The position numbers and the translations under genes are program-made. From Mastigias papua (lineage: Eukaryota > Cnidaria > Scyphozoa > Rhizostomeae > Mastigiidae), in assembly GCA_964019165.1 (NCBI GenBank), contig OZ025267.1, forward strand, positions 4,883,269 to 4,947,268: a stretch of DNA of 64,000 bases, given 5' to 3'. Positions 1-14,510 of this stretch are shown here, piece after piece; the first letter of the stretch is position 1; each line of letters starts with the position of its first letter. The notes beneath the pieces were generated by a model. It had not been told where the DNA came from. It worked only from the letters and a program-made list of their open reading frames with translations, and made no database searches.

Positions 1-300
1 ATGTATGCTTAGAGTTCATGAAGGTGTATTTATGCTCGTGAAGATATGCTTGGAGCCTGTGAAGGTATGCGTGGAGATCGTGAAGTTACATTTGGAGCTC
101 ATGAAGGTGCACTTCGAGCTCGTGAAAGTACGGTTGGAGCTCGTGAAAGTGGGTTTGTAGCTCGTGAAGGTATACTTGGAGCTCGTGAATGTACGGATGG
201 AGCTCGTGAAAGTGTGTTTGGAGCTCGTGAAAGTATGTTTGTAGCTGTTGAAGGTATGTTTAGAGATCTTGAAAGTGTGTTCAGAGCTCATAAAACTATC
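1..300. repeat. 24-bp minisatellite, truncated by the window edge
   Basis: About twelve diverged copies of a 24-bp unit built around GGAGCTCGTGAAAGT run from the window start to about 290. Because the unit is a multiple of three, an 8-residue repeat (GARES-like) stays open on the + strand and another frame stays open on the - strand. No start context, splice site or homology supports a protein, so I call it a minisatellite. The left part lies outside the window, so a coding repeat cannot be excluded. Confidence 0.8.
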
Positions 301-2763
301 CTAGCCCTTTTCATCTTTTATCCAGTGTCTTGAAGACTATGCAAAACTATATAATGAAGACTATGCAAAACTAATATGCAAAACTATGCTGAAGTTTTAA
401 TAGTTTTATCAAAAGTAACTAATTATTAAGCCGTGTCAAAATCTGGATGACCGTAACTACTTTGTTGCTTGTCTATGAGTTTTATTGGAAGAACTTTTTC
501 GGCTGCAGAACGTACGTGCATTCGGCAAATCATAACTTCTTGGGCATCAGTAGCTGGTTTCAGTGATCTATGCGTATTATGCAATGGCGCAATGGCTACA
601 TAATCTCCCCATCATTTTAATGCAATTCAATCATTTTCTCTGAGTCTCGTTTGCTGTACGTCGCTCATTGATTTGCCATGCCACATTGACGTTGCATGTT
701 TGCATCTACAGCTTGTCTTTATTTCAGACAGGTGGCCTTGGTCATTGTCACACACCTAGTTAGTTACTTGACAGTTTTCTTGCAGTGAGGGTGAGCTCAT
801 GTTCTGATTGGTACTACAAGGGTATGTTAAATTCTTCAAAGCTTTTCACTAATGCTATTGATCTATTCATAGCCGGTAACAGATTGCGTCAATCAAAGTG
901 ACTTAAAAGTTATACAGCGTGTATCCTAATGGTTGTACTTCACATTCAGACATTTTATAAAGAAAGACCGAGTGCATCCTGAACCTCGAGTCGCATTTTT
1001 CTGCTTAGTACCTTATCATTTGAGGTTGTCATTGTCGTTTTCATGGCATTCTGATCAACAGTCGAGCGGCTAATTATTTCATAATATAGCAGTGCGATAA
1101 TCGTAGGTATTACATTCGATATGCTATAATCAGTGATATTGTTGAGATGCTATACCAGACCGAGTTGAAAACATCTGCCATGCGTTTTCAGACAACGATT
1201 ATTTACGATATGCTAATAAAGCAGTGGTCTCATTTCAAGAAAGAAGTTTTTTCACTGCTGCCACATCTAGTGTTTCCTATTTATCCAATGAAAAGGCGTG
1301 ATTGTTCACTCTTTGATGCGACTAATCTGCGACATGCTCTTCTCAAAGTCTCTGCCATTATATGTCACATTCTCTTATTTTTCATTTTCTTCACTAGGGT
1401 AACGCAGTCTTGTTTTATTAGTTCGTATACTGCCTGCCATAGTATTCTGCCGATTCATACATTTGAATCATTGCTGTAGAGCTCCATCGTTTTCTAGATG
1501 GACTGCATTCTCATGGTGTTGTTCTGTGTTCAAATTTTACATTTATTTTGACGACAGGTCCATAAAACAGTATCCTATATTTACCTTGTACTATATCAGA
1601 ATTCTGTGTCGTTAATTGCGAACTCTTTATTTCAAACGAAGCTTTTCTTGTCTGAAAAATCGCTTTTCTGCCAGTGTTGATAGATGTTCATTACTTATTA
1701 AAAGCTGTAATCTCAGGAGGTTATTTGAAGATCTTTGCGATACCCATTGGCTTTTGTGACGCTCTTCGTAATCGAATTGGCTTTTGTTAAAGATCTCGAG
1801 TGGAGTGGTTAATTTTTAAAGGAGAATAGCCAAGAATATAAGTTGGTTAAACTGATTTTGGCTATTCTTCCCTGTCCTATGTCCGTTGCGTCGTATTTGT
1901 TTGTGTCGATGAAGAGTCTGAAATGTACCGTTGGAGTAGAGAAGTTACTATACATCAGAATTGCATGATCTCAAGAAAATGGCAAGAGTAAGTGCTCCAT
2001 TCCATCTAGTGCCCTTTTGACCCATTGTGTTGCTATGAGAATGCGGGATCCTGCGTTTATAACGCGCTTTATCGATCTTGCTGGATGATTGACGTATTTA
2101 AGATACTTACGCCCTCTTTTCATTCCTCCTCGTATGCCTTGAAAAGAAGTTGCAAAGGAGATTCAGCACTTTCTCCACCCTTTTTGACAATGTTTGTTTT
2201 ACACTGAAGTATAATATTTTGTCACGATTCAATTTGGTGTTGTAGAACAAACTGGACCAGGATTGGCTTCTTTCAATGTGAAGTTGACCATTGTTGAAGA
2301 CGTCTTAAGGACTGAACAGGACTGAGGAAGATATAAATCCGTGTTTAAGGGATGGTTTTGATTGTTTGAGAGTGGGGAATATTGAAGCCATACTTTGCTC
2401 CCCATTTGTGGCTTCCAGTTATTAAGGTTATACGCCACTCTGCCTTTGTTTATCCTTTGGGCATTACTGTTGAGTCTTGGTATTTACAATATAATCTTCT
2501 CAATGACCACTGATGGTCAAAGATGATCAAAGACCATGGTCTTATCATTGTCTTGCCGAGTCGCTAGGCTACGCGCTGTTTCCTTCAGTGACCATTTCAG
2601 TCATCAAACCCTCAATCCTTCGGTTATGCGATGCATTCAGTACATGGTATAAGGATTAATCCCATACACAATTTCGTACGCTGGGTAGGAGTATGACACA
2701 ATTGACATGTAATTTGGAATCTACTAGTCCCATCAAATCATACCAAATCATACCAAATTTATA
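301..2763. other. No gene recognised
   Basis: AT-rich sequence with only short open frames (longest 110 codons at 1147-1479) of low-complexity hydrophobic composition and no domain. I see no coding exon, RNA gene or clear transposon. Confidence 0.5.
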
Positions 2764-3024
2764 TCAAATCATCACAACATAGTGTAATTCTTGCACCATA
2801 CAGCAAATGGTGATTCTAGAAGGGACACTTATTCTGGGTCGTTGGTGCGGCGAAGTAGAGTGACCAGTTCCTTTCCTCGCTGCATTTTTCTCGCAAGTGT
2901 TGCCACCAGGTACCCCATCTACTGCTGGGTGGACAGTTAGCGAGCATCCCAACTATAGCCTGAGGGTTCGACGCAAACTATAGCTCTTCCACTCAGCAGT
3001 CGAGCACTCTAATCACTAGTCCGT
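2764..3024 (-). mobile_element. tRNA-derived SINE (degenerate)
   Basis: Read on the - strand, a pol III box-A-like stretch lies at 3018-3007 and a box-B-like GCGTCGAACCC at 2974-2964, resembling a decayed tRNA head. Downstream comes a body with a GTCCACCCAGCAGT...GGGTACCTGG block. Blocks of this kind recur in SINE tails of many marine invertebrates; that point is from memory of the families. The 62-codon open frame inside is not a gene. Exact ends are uncertain. Confidence 0.5.
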
Positions 3025-3081
3025 GAGTACATGGCAAACGCCCATTTATTGGTGTGCTTTATGTCTGGTTTCTGTATTATC

Positions 3082-3242
3082 GCTAGGATCGCTTGGATCG
3101 CTATCACCGATTCCAGCATCCCCACCGACCTTGAGAGAATTTACTCAAACGAAACCGGTGATTGCAAGGGTCGCTGGGGCAGAGACTGGTATTGTTCTTC
3201 GCGATCGCCAGGATCATTCACAGCGATCCCAACGATCCTAGC
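3082..3242. mobile_element. Short inverted-repeat element (MITE-like)
   Basis: The two ends are inverted copies of about 31 bp: the left starts GCTAGGATCGCTTGGATCGCT, and the complement of the right end starts GCTAGGATCGTTGGGATCGC. ATTAT lies just outside both ends (3076-3080 and 3244-3248), a possible target duplication. Overlapping small open frames here are incidental. The superfamily is not identified. Confidence 0.6.
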
Positions 3243-3248
3243 AATTAT

Positions 3249-4035
3249 GTGGAAACATGGCTTTATTTTGCATTTGGGTACTTGCGCTAGGGGAGGGAGA
3301 TGTTTATGAACATTCTTGGTAGTTTGCTCTACTTAATTTACGGATATAATTTACCCTTTTTACTTTGGAATAGTAGGATTTTTGCCACCTTTGTTTGCAT
3401 GTTATCGGAGATCTGTACTTTATTGACAGAAAGATCAATTTTGAAGCAGTAATGCTCAAAACGTTGTAAGCAAATTAAGTTTAAGATTTTTATGGTGACG
3501 GAGAGTTATAAAATATGCGCTATATGTGCTCATCAGCTAGCATTCGCCCGTCTATTTTCATTTCTCTACAGAGCATCAGATTCAGACAGTCAATGAATTA
3601 TCGATATTATAAACCCCAGATATCCGTCAATACTTCATGCAATAGACTTCATTTGTGCTTTGTACATCAGGCCAGCTTTTGTTAATCTTACTGGGAGATT
3701 TACATTAGATACCCTATTGATTAGCCTGACAGCATCTGCTTTTTCATTCTTGGACTCGTTCAATGGGAATTTTTGTACAGAAAGTGCTCTATGATGAATT
3801 GAAATGCTGAGAAACACCTTGCTTTCAAGTGCATTATAGATTCAATTCAACTGACGACTTATACCATCTTTAAATCCTCATCAATATTTTGGTCAACAAC
3901 TCTTTTCGTCTGGAGGATAGAACTTGATATGATTTAGGGGTCTTCTTTTCCAACAGGTTTCTATGCAATTTACAAACTGAATTATCGTGATTGTTACATA
4001 TCTATTGCGAGCCAGCTAGCGCTGATGATATATAT
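3249..4035. other. No gene recognised
   Basis: AT-rich spacer. I find no convincing exon, repeat end or RNA. A 60-codon - strand frame near 3635-3817 has no features. Confidence 0.5.
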
Positions 4036-5085
<1,050 letters not shown>

Positions 5086-5863
5086 AAATGTTTGTCTGAA
5101 AAATATGGTATAGTCACTTCTGATAATGCATGGTTATTATTCGCAACTTATCTAAGGAACAGAATGCCATTCTGTTTGGTGAATGGTATGACCTCGGGGC
5201 TACACGATTTCAATTGTGGACTTCCACAAAGCTCTTGTCTTGGTCCTCTACTGTTTTTGATCTACATTAATGACTTGACATATTCTCTGCATAATGGTCA
5301 AGTCAACATGTATGCTGATGATACCACCACATCACATTCTTCAAGAAACATCGTGGAGCTTCATTACAACCTTAAGAGAGACTTTAACCATCTTCAAGGA
5401 AATAGGCTGCCTTTAAATGTGATTGAAACTCAAGCAATGGTGGTAGGATCCGCCAAACCTTTCAGAAGATCTCTGATAAAAAAGTACACCCCCTTCTTTT
5501 GCTATCGATGACTCACAAATTCAGATTGTTGAGAAAGCTAAATATTTCAGTGTTCAACTTGACTAGCATCATGTTTGCGATGAGCATCTTAGATTCCTGT
5601 GTGCTAAAGTTTCTCGTGTTTTAGGGTTTTTAAAAGTGTGCCGAGAAAATGCCATTGACATAGCAACTCTTAGCTATGTTTATAGAAGTATCGTTGAGCC
5701 GCATTTCCACTTATGTTGCTCCGTGTTGGGAGGCTGCGAGAACCCCTGGAACTTACTGCAACATCGAGCTGCTAGAATTGTGACAAACAGTAGCTATGAT
5801 GCACCTGTTGATGCCCTTATTCAAAAACTAAAGTGGCCAGCTATGACCGAAATAATTAAATGA
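5086..5863 (+). pseudogene. Decayed LINE (CR1/L2-like) reverse transcriptase
   Basis: Translation of 5092-5511 shows reverse-transcriptase palm motifs: GLPQSSCLGPLLFLIYINDL (motif B region; usual form PQGSVLGP) and then YADDT, the catalytic motif C. After a frame break, 5636-5863 continues with the thumb and C-terminal region, including LLQHRAARIVTNSSYD, typical of CR1/L2/jockey-type LINEs. The 5' half is missing (5' truncation), stops and frameshifts separate the pieces, and another element's fragment abuts at 5875. YADD survives but the frame is broken, so it is not autonomous. A possible continuation (IKQWNEFLNSL) appears near 6185-6225 beyond the inserted fragment. Confidence 0.85.
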
Positions 5864-5874
5864 TAGACAGCGAC

Positions 5875-6118
5875 CATGGCTCAGTTAGTATTCAATCTGG
5901 CCATCGCTGCAGTAGCTGTGGCGATCCGATTGCAGATTTCTGCTGTGCAACTGCCATCCTTGGATAGAGTTGCTCCCAAGTATTTGAAGCTGGTCACTTC
6001 CTCTAGTTGCTCGCCGTTCATGGTGGTGTTAGTATTGATGTTGTTTGTGCTGTTCACCATGACCTTGGATTTCTCTGTGCTGACCTCCATTCCGTAATCG
6101 CCTGCTTTTGCAACAAGA
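5875..6118 (-). pseudogene. RTE-like LINE reverse-transcriptase fragment
   Basis: The - strand frame encodes YGMEVSTEKSKVMVNSTNN, then EEVTSFKYLGATLSKDGSC and ATATAAMARLN. This block follows the YADD motif in a widespread invertebrate LINE family (RTE-like by my recollection). It differs from the CR1/L2-like fragment to its left and is in the opposite orientation. The + strand CR1-like coding may resume beyond it, so it looks nested. Only about 80 residues remain. Confidence 0.75.
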
Positions 6119-6229
6119 CTGCAATATATAATACTGTATGGCATTTTACATGTTGGAATAACCATTATAAGTGTATAGGGGATTAAACAATGGAATGAAT
6201 TCCTCAATAGTTTATCTGTTTGCCATAAT

Positions 6230-7340
6230 GACTGTTGCTTTAAGTCTACATAATGGCGTTCCTTCGCAGTAAAGTTTTGTTCTTTTTGTAAGAAAGTGCT
6301 TTATAGGAAAGTAGTGCCCGGCTGCTCAAAAAGTTATGTAAGTTCAGCACTGGGTTTCTGATACCTGTAAAGTTACACTATTCACGCAAGACGGCCATCA
6401 CTTTGTTTCTGTAGGTTTCGTCACAATTACTTGTGGTAGCCTATGCAGCATGGTACTATGTCTGATTAGCACTGGAAATTTTACGTTAAATTGAACTTCA
6501 AAAGGTTTCAGTACTGAAATCTTAATAATGCTAAGACATTTTCAGCACTGGGTGAAAACGTGTTTCTTATAAAAAAAACGTTTACTGCACGGCTATTGTT
6601 TCAGGTAGATAACTTAATATAACAGTATTATGCACCAGGGTGGAGAATGATAATATTTGCGCAGCTTCTACTTCTTCGCAAATTTAGTGAATGAAAAATG
6701 AACCAGACCAAAGTTGGAAGGCAGGTGCCACATTTAATTGCTCGCTTTTAACTAAGTTCATTTCAAATTTCAAAGAGACATAACAGCGCATTAGCAATAG
6801 ATAAAACTGAAACATTGACTGGATTGAAACTTGCAGGTGTTGAGTACCAAGCCATCTATGCAACTACCATTCAAGGCTGTAAATGTCAAATGCAAATAAA
6901 TTGTTAGTGCCTTCCTTATCAGTTGCTGCGGCCCCTTACCAGACACTTTGATAAACAGAGAGTTACCTTGATACAGTGATAAATTTTGAGGGAAATTGGT
7001 AGCTTGTCAGTAGAGCGAGAAATCCTTGTATCTTGTTCACACAACTATTTTGGCAACTTGTTTAGTCATCAAGGCTGATAGTCATCCGAATGCTACAAGG
7101 TCATGATCTGACTTTCCCAGGTATAATTCATACTCTGTTTCTAATTTCCTATAACGATCACAGACTTGAATGCACCTTAAGTTATCCACACAGTGCCAAC
7201 ATGTGATACATATATGTTTTTTCACAAGAAAGTATTGACACTTTCTTAATATTTTCATAGCATACGTACTTGAATCCCAAAACAGGAAAGCACGTTGTAC
7301 GACACTGCAGAAGTACACAGACAGAAGATAGCTGTTTAAA
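6230..7340. other. No gene recognised
   Basis: Unique AT-rich DNA with no supported exon. A - strand frame at 7082-7318 (78 codons) has no recognisable domain or splice sites. Confidence 0.45.
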
Positions 7341-7362
7341 GTTTCATGTTTCCACTCATCAG
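7341..7362 (-). ncRNA. Decayed hammerhead-ribozyme-like motif
   Basis: On the - strand: CTGATGA, then a possible 3-bp stem II with a GAAA loop (GTG-GAAA-CAT), then GAAAC. The expected GUH cleavage triplet is not found at the right distance. On the + strand the block AGTTTCATG...TCATCAG parallels the intact motif at 24624-24667, and a (TA)n array starts about 20 bp away, as it does there. Likely a dead relative. Confidence 0.4.
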
Positions 7363-7380
7363 GCTAAATGTAGCTACATA

Positions 7381-8211
<831 letters not shown>

Positions 8212-8215
8212 TCTT

Positions 8216-8660
8216 GTACAATTTGTTAAAATATCACATGAATAAAACAAATCACTTACAGAAAATCACAACAAATCACAATAATCACAACAAATTCACA
8301 AAATAATAATAAAAATCACATTAAAAGTCTCATAGATCGCAAAAATTACAAAATCGCGTACACTTTGTTAAAAAATCACATGAATAAAAAATCACTAACA
8401 GAAAAGCACGACAAATCGCAAAAATTACAAAAAATTCTCAAAATAAAAACGAGAAATCACATTAAAAGTATAAAGCTATCACAAAAAATCGCAAAAGCTC
8501 GTACAGTTTGTTAAAGTATCGCACAAATATACAAATTACACAAAAATCACTGAAAGAAATGACAAAAAACTACACCAAATTCTCAAAATAATAACGAAAA
8601 TCACGTTAAAAACCACAAAAATAAAAAAACTTGCAAATTTTCACAAAAACTCGAAAAATC
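8216..8660. repeat. Tandem repeat of about 142 bp, three copies
   Basis: Copies start at 8216, 8358 and 8501 with GTACA(A/C/G)TTTGTTAAA, giving spacings of 142 and 143 bp. Each unit is internally rich in AAATCACA-type short repeats, so it is a higher-order repeat of a simple motif. The third copy is more diverged. No gene. Confidence 0.8.
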
Positions 8661-9418
8661 TCATACACTGACTCTCGTCAGTGACTTTCTACGAGTGATA
8701 CACCCCTCAAGGTAACTAAACCATCAAGGAATTCAGGGAGTGAGCTGTGAAGCAATTTAGTTTCTGTCATTAAAATCGAAGAAACAAAAACCAAGTGGTT
8801 TTTAATTTGTTCTCTTGCAATAGTGAAACTCTACCGTTTGTTACCTTTGTGTCTGCCACCAGTGCAAACTTTATTCTTAGATTGGAGGGAGCACAGATAT
8901 GCTGAATCGCAATGAAATGTGTTGGGGAGTTTTGCCGACTTAGGGAAATTAGGGAAAAATCAAGGAATTCAATGCGCGAACTCCACTGGTCAGCCTGAAA
9001 AGAGATGCGCAATACATAATTTCAGGAGAAGTGTTTGAAGCATTCACTTTCAATGGAAGCAAGATGTAACTTGGGTACAATATCTAGCATATGGCCTAGC
9101 TAACGACTATCCAATCTTCATCAATACTTCGCTTTGCGTGACATTCGAATCGAAAAGTACTCCTGTTAATTGCTATTCTGCTACTTTTTTGTGATGGTAA
9201 CCATCAGGTTATACTAAACGTTTTTAACAAGTTGTACTGCACGTTTTTGACAAGGAACCTAGCTCAAGGCCTAGTTCATACTGCTGTGTATTTTTGGGCC
9301 TCTTTTGACCACATGGTAATACGAAATGTTTCTTAAATAGTTCCTGAATTTTAGTTGCATATTTAATACTTCATAGATGTTGAAAGTGCTAAGCGTCAAG
9401 ACACGATACTATAAACAA
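8661..9418. other. No gene recognised
   Basis: No exon or RNA seen. An 80-codon - strand frame at 8770-9012 lacks features. Confidence 0.45.
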
Positions 9419-9761
9419 ACCGTATTTCTCCGCCTATAAGTCCCCCCCGCAGATAGACACACCTTTTTCTTGACGCACGCCTTACTCCGCGTATAAGCCC
9501 CCCCCCCCCACACGAGGCCCTACAGGAGTATTTCTCAGATCGAAAAAACAATAGATCTTTATAGATATTTGCTCTTTTTAATCTTATTACTCTTGTTGTT
9601 TGACCAATGACTTAACACTTTCAATCTCTTTTCCCACTGAACTCTTTTTTATACATTGTATTAGCCTCCCCCCCCCGCGAACAAGCCCCCCAGAGAAAGG
9701 CCCAACAAGAAAGCCTTACGAACTCAGATAAGCCCTGGGCTTATAGGCGGAGAAATAGGGT
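9419..9761. mobile_element. MITE with inverted repeats and C-rich arms
   Basis: The left end reads ACCGTATTTCTCCGCCTATA and the complement of the right end reads ACCCTATTTCTCCGCCTATA. C-runs lie inside the left end and near the right end. AACAA lies immediately outside both ends (9414-9418 and 9762-9766), a candidate 5-bp target duplication. No coding capacity. Superfamily not assigned. Confidence 0.7.
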
Positions 9762-10049
9762 AACAAAGTTCAATGCAAACACTTCTACGAAACACTGTTA
9801 CATAAGTTACGCACTTTTCATCCGAACTTGACCTCAATAATTGGTACAGGTTTGCATAAAAATAAAATAAATAAATAATTGAAGCTAATTCTCCATTTCG
9901 GAGCAGTTACCCAATTACTGGGTATCACAAGCTGTTGCTATTATTTAAGCCAGTCTTTTTTGTATCTATTTTTAGGCACCTTTTTATATCTTTTCATCCC
10001 TGGTTAAGAAATCTTTGAAGGGTGTTGTAGATATTTTTTAGACTTTTTG

Positions 10050-10680
<631 letters not shown>

Positions 10681-10689
10681 ACCTTACAA

Positions 10690-12365
10690 AAAAGTGTTGA
10701 TGTGTAGACCCCGTTTACACGCTATCCTATTGAAATTAACTCGATATGTTTGTATAACGTATTGGTTTCCCATCTACAAGAAAATAATCATGAATAAGAT
10801 ATAATTTGAATGCATTAGTGAATACAGTATCGTGTAACCACCTGAAATGAGGCTGTTCTCTCTTCTCTCTGTTGCCCTTATTATCGTTTCGTTGTGAAAT
10901 CATATCCGATTCAAATATTTACCCGATAGCATAATCAGTTGGGTCCTTATTCATAACCATATTCAAGTTTGCCCGTATTCATTATCGTCGTCGTGTGTAT
11001 GGAATGCCAATAGGTTTTGTAAACGTATCAGATTCTCGGATTCATTCGTATCCGAGTATCATGTAAATGGGGCCTTTTCCTGAATCCATCCAGTAATTAG
11101 CAACAAATAATTTATTCCCTGAGAACAACTTCGTTTCCTTCGCACTGAGGGTGCCTAATCCTTCCCTCCCTATTTCCCTCCTCCCCCCCTATGAACAATA
11201 TTGATTTATAGTATAAAGTACTGTCAAGACAGAAAGAATTCTTCCTAATTCAACAATGCATCCAAAGGAGGATTGGATGAGGGGAGAAATTCTATGGGAA
11301 TTCACAGTGTTTCAACTATTTTAGCGAGGATCCCTGTAATTTATCACAATAGACGGTTCATAAATATCTTGCGCCCTTCAGAGTATCAGACGTGGTAACT
11401 GCGTAGCATCAGATTTTGCTCTGGCCAAATGATCCAACACTTTTTCATCGGACATTCTCCAACACGTATGTGTCATCAGTTTTTGAATTGCTTTTCCCTT
11501 GTTTTGTGTGGTACGATAAAGTTATTAAGACAATCTTGGATCAAAATAAATTATCTTGACAAACTTGCATGGACTGACAGGTTCATTGGCCTCCGGATTT
11601 TTAGGGTGGATGGGTCCCTTTATTATGTTCGAGTGATCTATAAAAGGAAAAATTAGGTGTTAATATTTCAAGGTATATTCGTTGGAAATTTAGAATGAAC
11701 TCATATGATCTACCATCGCTTTTAGAAGCTAGCATCTCAGGGTGGCATCAACTCCCCACCCTCATATTAATTTTGAGCCAAGAGAACACTTCCCCGACAA
11801 GACCCAGAATTGTCCTGCGAAAGGAACTCGCGGTCACTGTTTGTTGTTTTGAAAGACTTTTTGCATGAAATGAATAACTGCTGCCCGAGGCGCTGAAAAC
11901 GCAGCTGAAAGTCCTGCCGATGACGATGGAATAGTGAATGATCGAGGACGATCGACACGTTCTTTGTATATTAGGAAATATGTAATAAAAGTAGTAAGTT
12001 CTTTTTCAAAAAGCTGACGTTTGTTATCCAGTGCATATGTTAGCTGTACCTCCAGCCCCATCTATAACAGCCCACCGATATACATTCACCTTGAACATTC
12101 TTCCAACCATCCCCTCTTATTGCAACTCCCTGCTTATTTACGTTCAGGCTTTTTTCCAACCCCCATCCCCCCCCCCCCGCGTTTATTGCCACTCCGTTCT
12201 ATTCCAAACTGGAGAGTAGATAGCTACAATCGTTGTCAGAAATAATAAAGACACCACGCACTTTTGCAATTAAACTGCAACATGCTGTAGCCATTGAGAA
12301 AGTACCGTTAGTTACAGAGCCCTTGAATGTAGCCAACTCCCCCCCCCCCCCCCACCAAGACGGCA
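10690..12365. other. No gene recognised; poly-C tracts
   Basis: Spacer with homopolymer C runs near 11185, 12168-12178 and 12338-12352. Overlapping frames of 60-75 codons on both strands (11767-12245) show no domain. Confidence 0.45.
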
Positions 12366-12581
12366 ATGTTGCTTTTGGGAATAGTACAATGCTGCGCCGT
12401 CAAGCAAGTTGAGTTGTACGAGATACCACAGTTACATCTAAGTTACACCGCATTGTACGGGGGAGAGGGAGAGGAAAGCAAAGAAATTTGCTTGAAACCT
12501 GTAGAACATTCCAACTATTCTGGCTACTATTGTTACGCTGTATGCACAGATGCTAGTATTGTTGTTGAAACCGAGCATACA
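12366..12581 (+). CDS. Orphan exon candidate (possible Ig-like)
   Basis: An open stretch ending at a strong donor (ACA|GTAAGT at 12582) encodes a segment with SGYYCYAV near its end, reminiscent of the C-terminal cysteine motif of an immunoglobulin fold. A possible acceptor (GGGAATAG) lies near 12393, after which the frame stays open. It cannot be joined in phase to the orphan exon at 16177, because that join gives a stop. With no partner exon identified, this may be chance. Confidence 0.2.
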
Positions 12582-12639
12582 GTAAGTATTTTGTTGCGCA
12601 ATCTATTTGTTGTTAGGAAACAGTTTGCTTTCTAACTCG

Positions 12640-13177
12640 TGTATAAAATGGCAGCATCCCTACAGGTTGCTCTGAAAATATCCGCTAATTTTTGCTGTTT
12701 TTCTCCAGCACGTAAACACAAGTAATAAACATTGTCTTGTCTTCATTAATTATACATATGCGAAAACAAATTCAAACTTTCATGTTACGCAATTTTCCAG
12801 CAACTAGCGTGTAGGACAACTTTGCTTTCTCCAAATCAATTACAGGTAGAAACATAATATCATACTACCATTTTGCTTTCTCATAATATGCAGGTTGTTT
12901 GTCGTAAGCAGTAGGTTGTTTCGCTAAAATGAATAAAGAGAGCCACCTTACCGTGTTTTAACTGATAAGGCCCGATAGCATCTATAACGTAATGGGTTGT
13001 TATGAGGTCATATATTGACGTGTGGTTTGGGAACTTCATAATTTAAAGAGTTCTCAAACATGGATGCCAATAGTCAGTCTTCATGTAGAAGTAGAACCTT
13101 TCTCAGCAACATACTGATGAAGACATAAATTGCAACGTTAAGATTAGTTGAAGTTTTATAGTTGAAGTTCAGATTAG

Positions 13178-13270
<93 letters not shown>

Positions 13271-14469
13271 ACTTAAATATACGTGTTTTTAAGAACCTGT
13301 TTTTATAACAACCTTCAGGCTGAAATTTCCTCTATTGAGCCCCATAAGTAAGATCATCTAGGAGGCTAATTCTTATATAATAGTTTTCATATTATTTGAG
13401 TTAAAAATTCAAGAGTAGAACCTTTCATAGGTTATCATAGTGAACAAGGATTCTGGCCTGAAGGTGCTTGTGTCTGCGGACAGTGTCAGTTTTTCGGACG
13501 TATTAGTGAACAGGAAAGGCCGTGTCTTGGAAAAGGATCTTTTCTGTAAGGGAAGTGATACACATTAGTACTTGCAGAAACGCTCTTACCATCCAGGACA
13601 CGTCAAAAGAGCTATTCCGTAAAGGCATGCTGTCAGAATCTGAAGGATTTGTCTCAAGTTATGGGGTAAGTTGTCAAAAATAATTTATCAAAGTATCACA
13701 GCAGAAGCTTTATCTAGCATTATATACCAAAGCATTTTTCCTAGTAGGCCTATGGCAATAGTATGCATTATTATTACTGTCACCAAAATCCTCAGCTTTG
13801 TTTTTAAAAATCTCATCCCAGCTTTATTGAATTGCTACCATCCTAGATTCTCTATCATCATAGTTATCGAATATGCCGTGTTTATCATTATTATTTTGTG
13901 TAAATCAATGATTTGTAAGCTTCCAATTCGATATATAGAACTTTATGTATGCGCACAAGTGTTTGCGCACTCTCGAATTTTCGAAGACAGTTTCTGTAAA
14001 CAGTTTTGAACAACTTGGCTTTAATCCTGTCTTTTCAAATAAGACAACCAGTTTCTTCCATTAATTTTTCAAACGACGTGTTGAAGAGGCTGAGCATTCG
14101 AGGCAACGTTCTTCGCTTCGCTAGAAATTAAGTCAACGCCAAAAATTTTTATTGAGGTTTCCTAAGATTTTTGAATGTATGAGTAAGTACATTAATACAG
14201 TTTACAAAACCGTATCGGTTCATAAAGGATATTTAAGAAGATACTGATAAAAGGTAGAATGTTAACGAACTTGGAAATTCTAATGATTTGAAGTTCTGGA
14301 GTGCAAGTATTATTTGATATTGAAAATTTTAATCTTGTGATAAAATGTATGATAAGGAAAACGGCAAAATGAGATGTCTGCGATATTTCATTTTTAATTA
14401 TACGACTTAGGCATAAATCTAAGAACTATAATAAACAATGTGTAAGACTTGAACAGTGGCATTTCTGGT
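12640..14469. other. No confident gene; one (TA)n array
   Basis: Contains a (TA)n array at 13183-13272. An open stretch at about 13470-13665 ends at a donor-like GGG|GTAAGT but lacks a convincing acceptor or domain. CTGATGAAGA...AACGTT at 13111-13136 faintly resembles the hammerhead-like motifs elsewhere. Confidence 0.4.
13183..13272. repeat. (TA)n array
   Basis: About 90 bp of TA with two interruptions near the right end. Not coding. Confidence 0.97.
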
Positions 14470-14510
14470 GACAAAACGTACGTTTCGACACTGGCTAGAG
14501 TCATCATCAG
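14470..14510 (-). ncRNA. Hammerhead-like motif (degenerate)
   Basis: On the - strand: CTGATGA, one extra T, a 6-bp stem with one mismatch (GACTCT/AGTGTC, loop AGCC), GAAAC, then GTC 9 nt later. The order CUGAUGA - stem II - GAAA - GUC is that of a hammerhead. The extra nucleotide before stem II and poor stem I pairing suggest a decayed or non-functional copy. Confidence 0.4.

Noticed and set aside
3521..3537. CTGATGAGC on the - strand as a hammerhead core
   Set aside because: No GAAA or stem II follows in the expected distance.
13470..13665. Possible exon ending at GGG|GTAAGT
   Set aside because: The upstream acceptor is unconvincing, no domain is seen, and it cannot be linked in phase to the neighbouring candidates.
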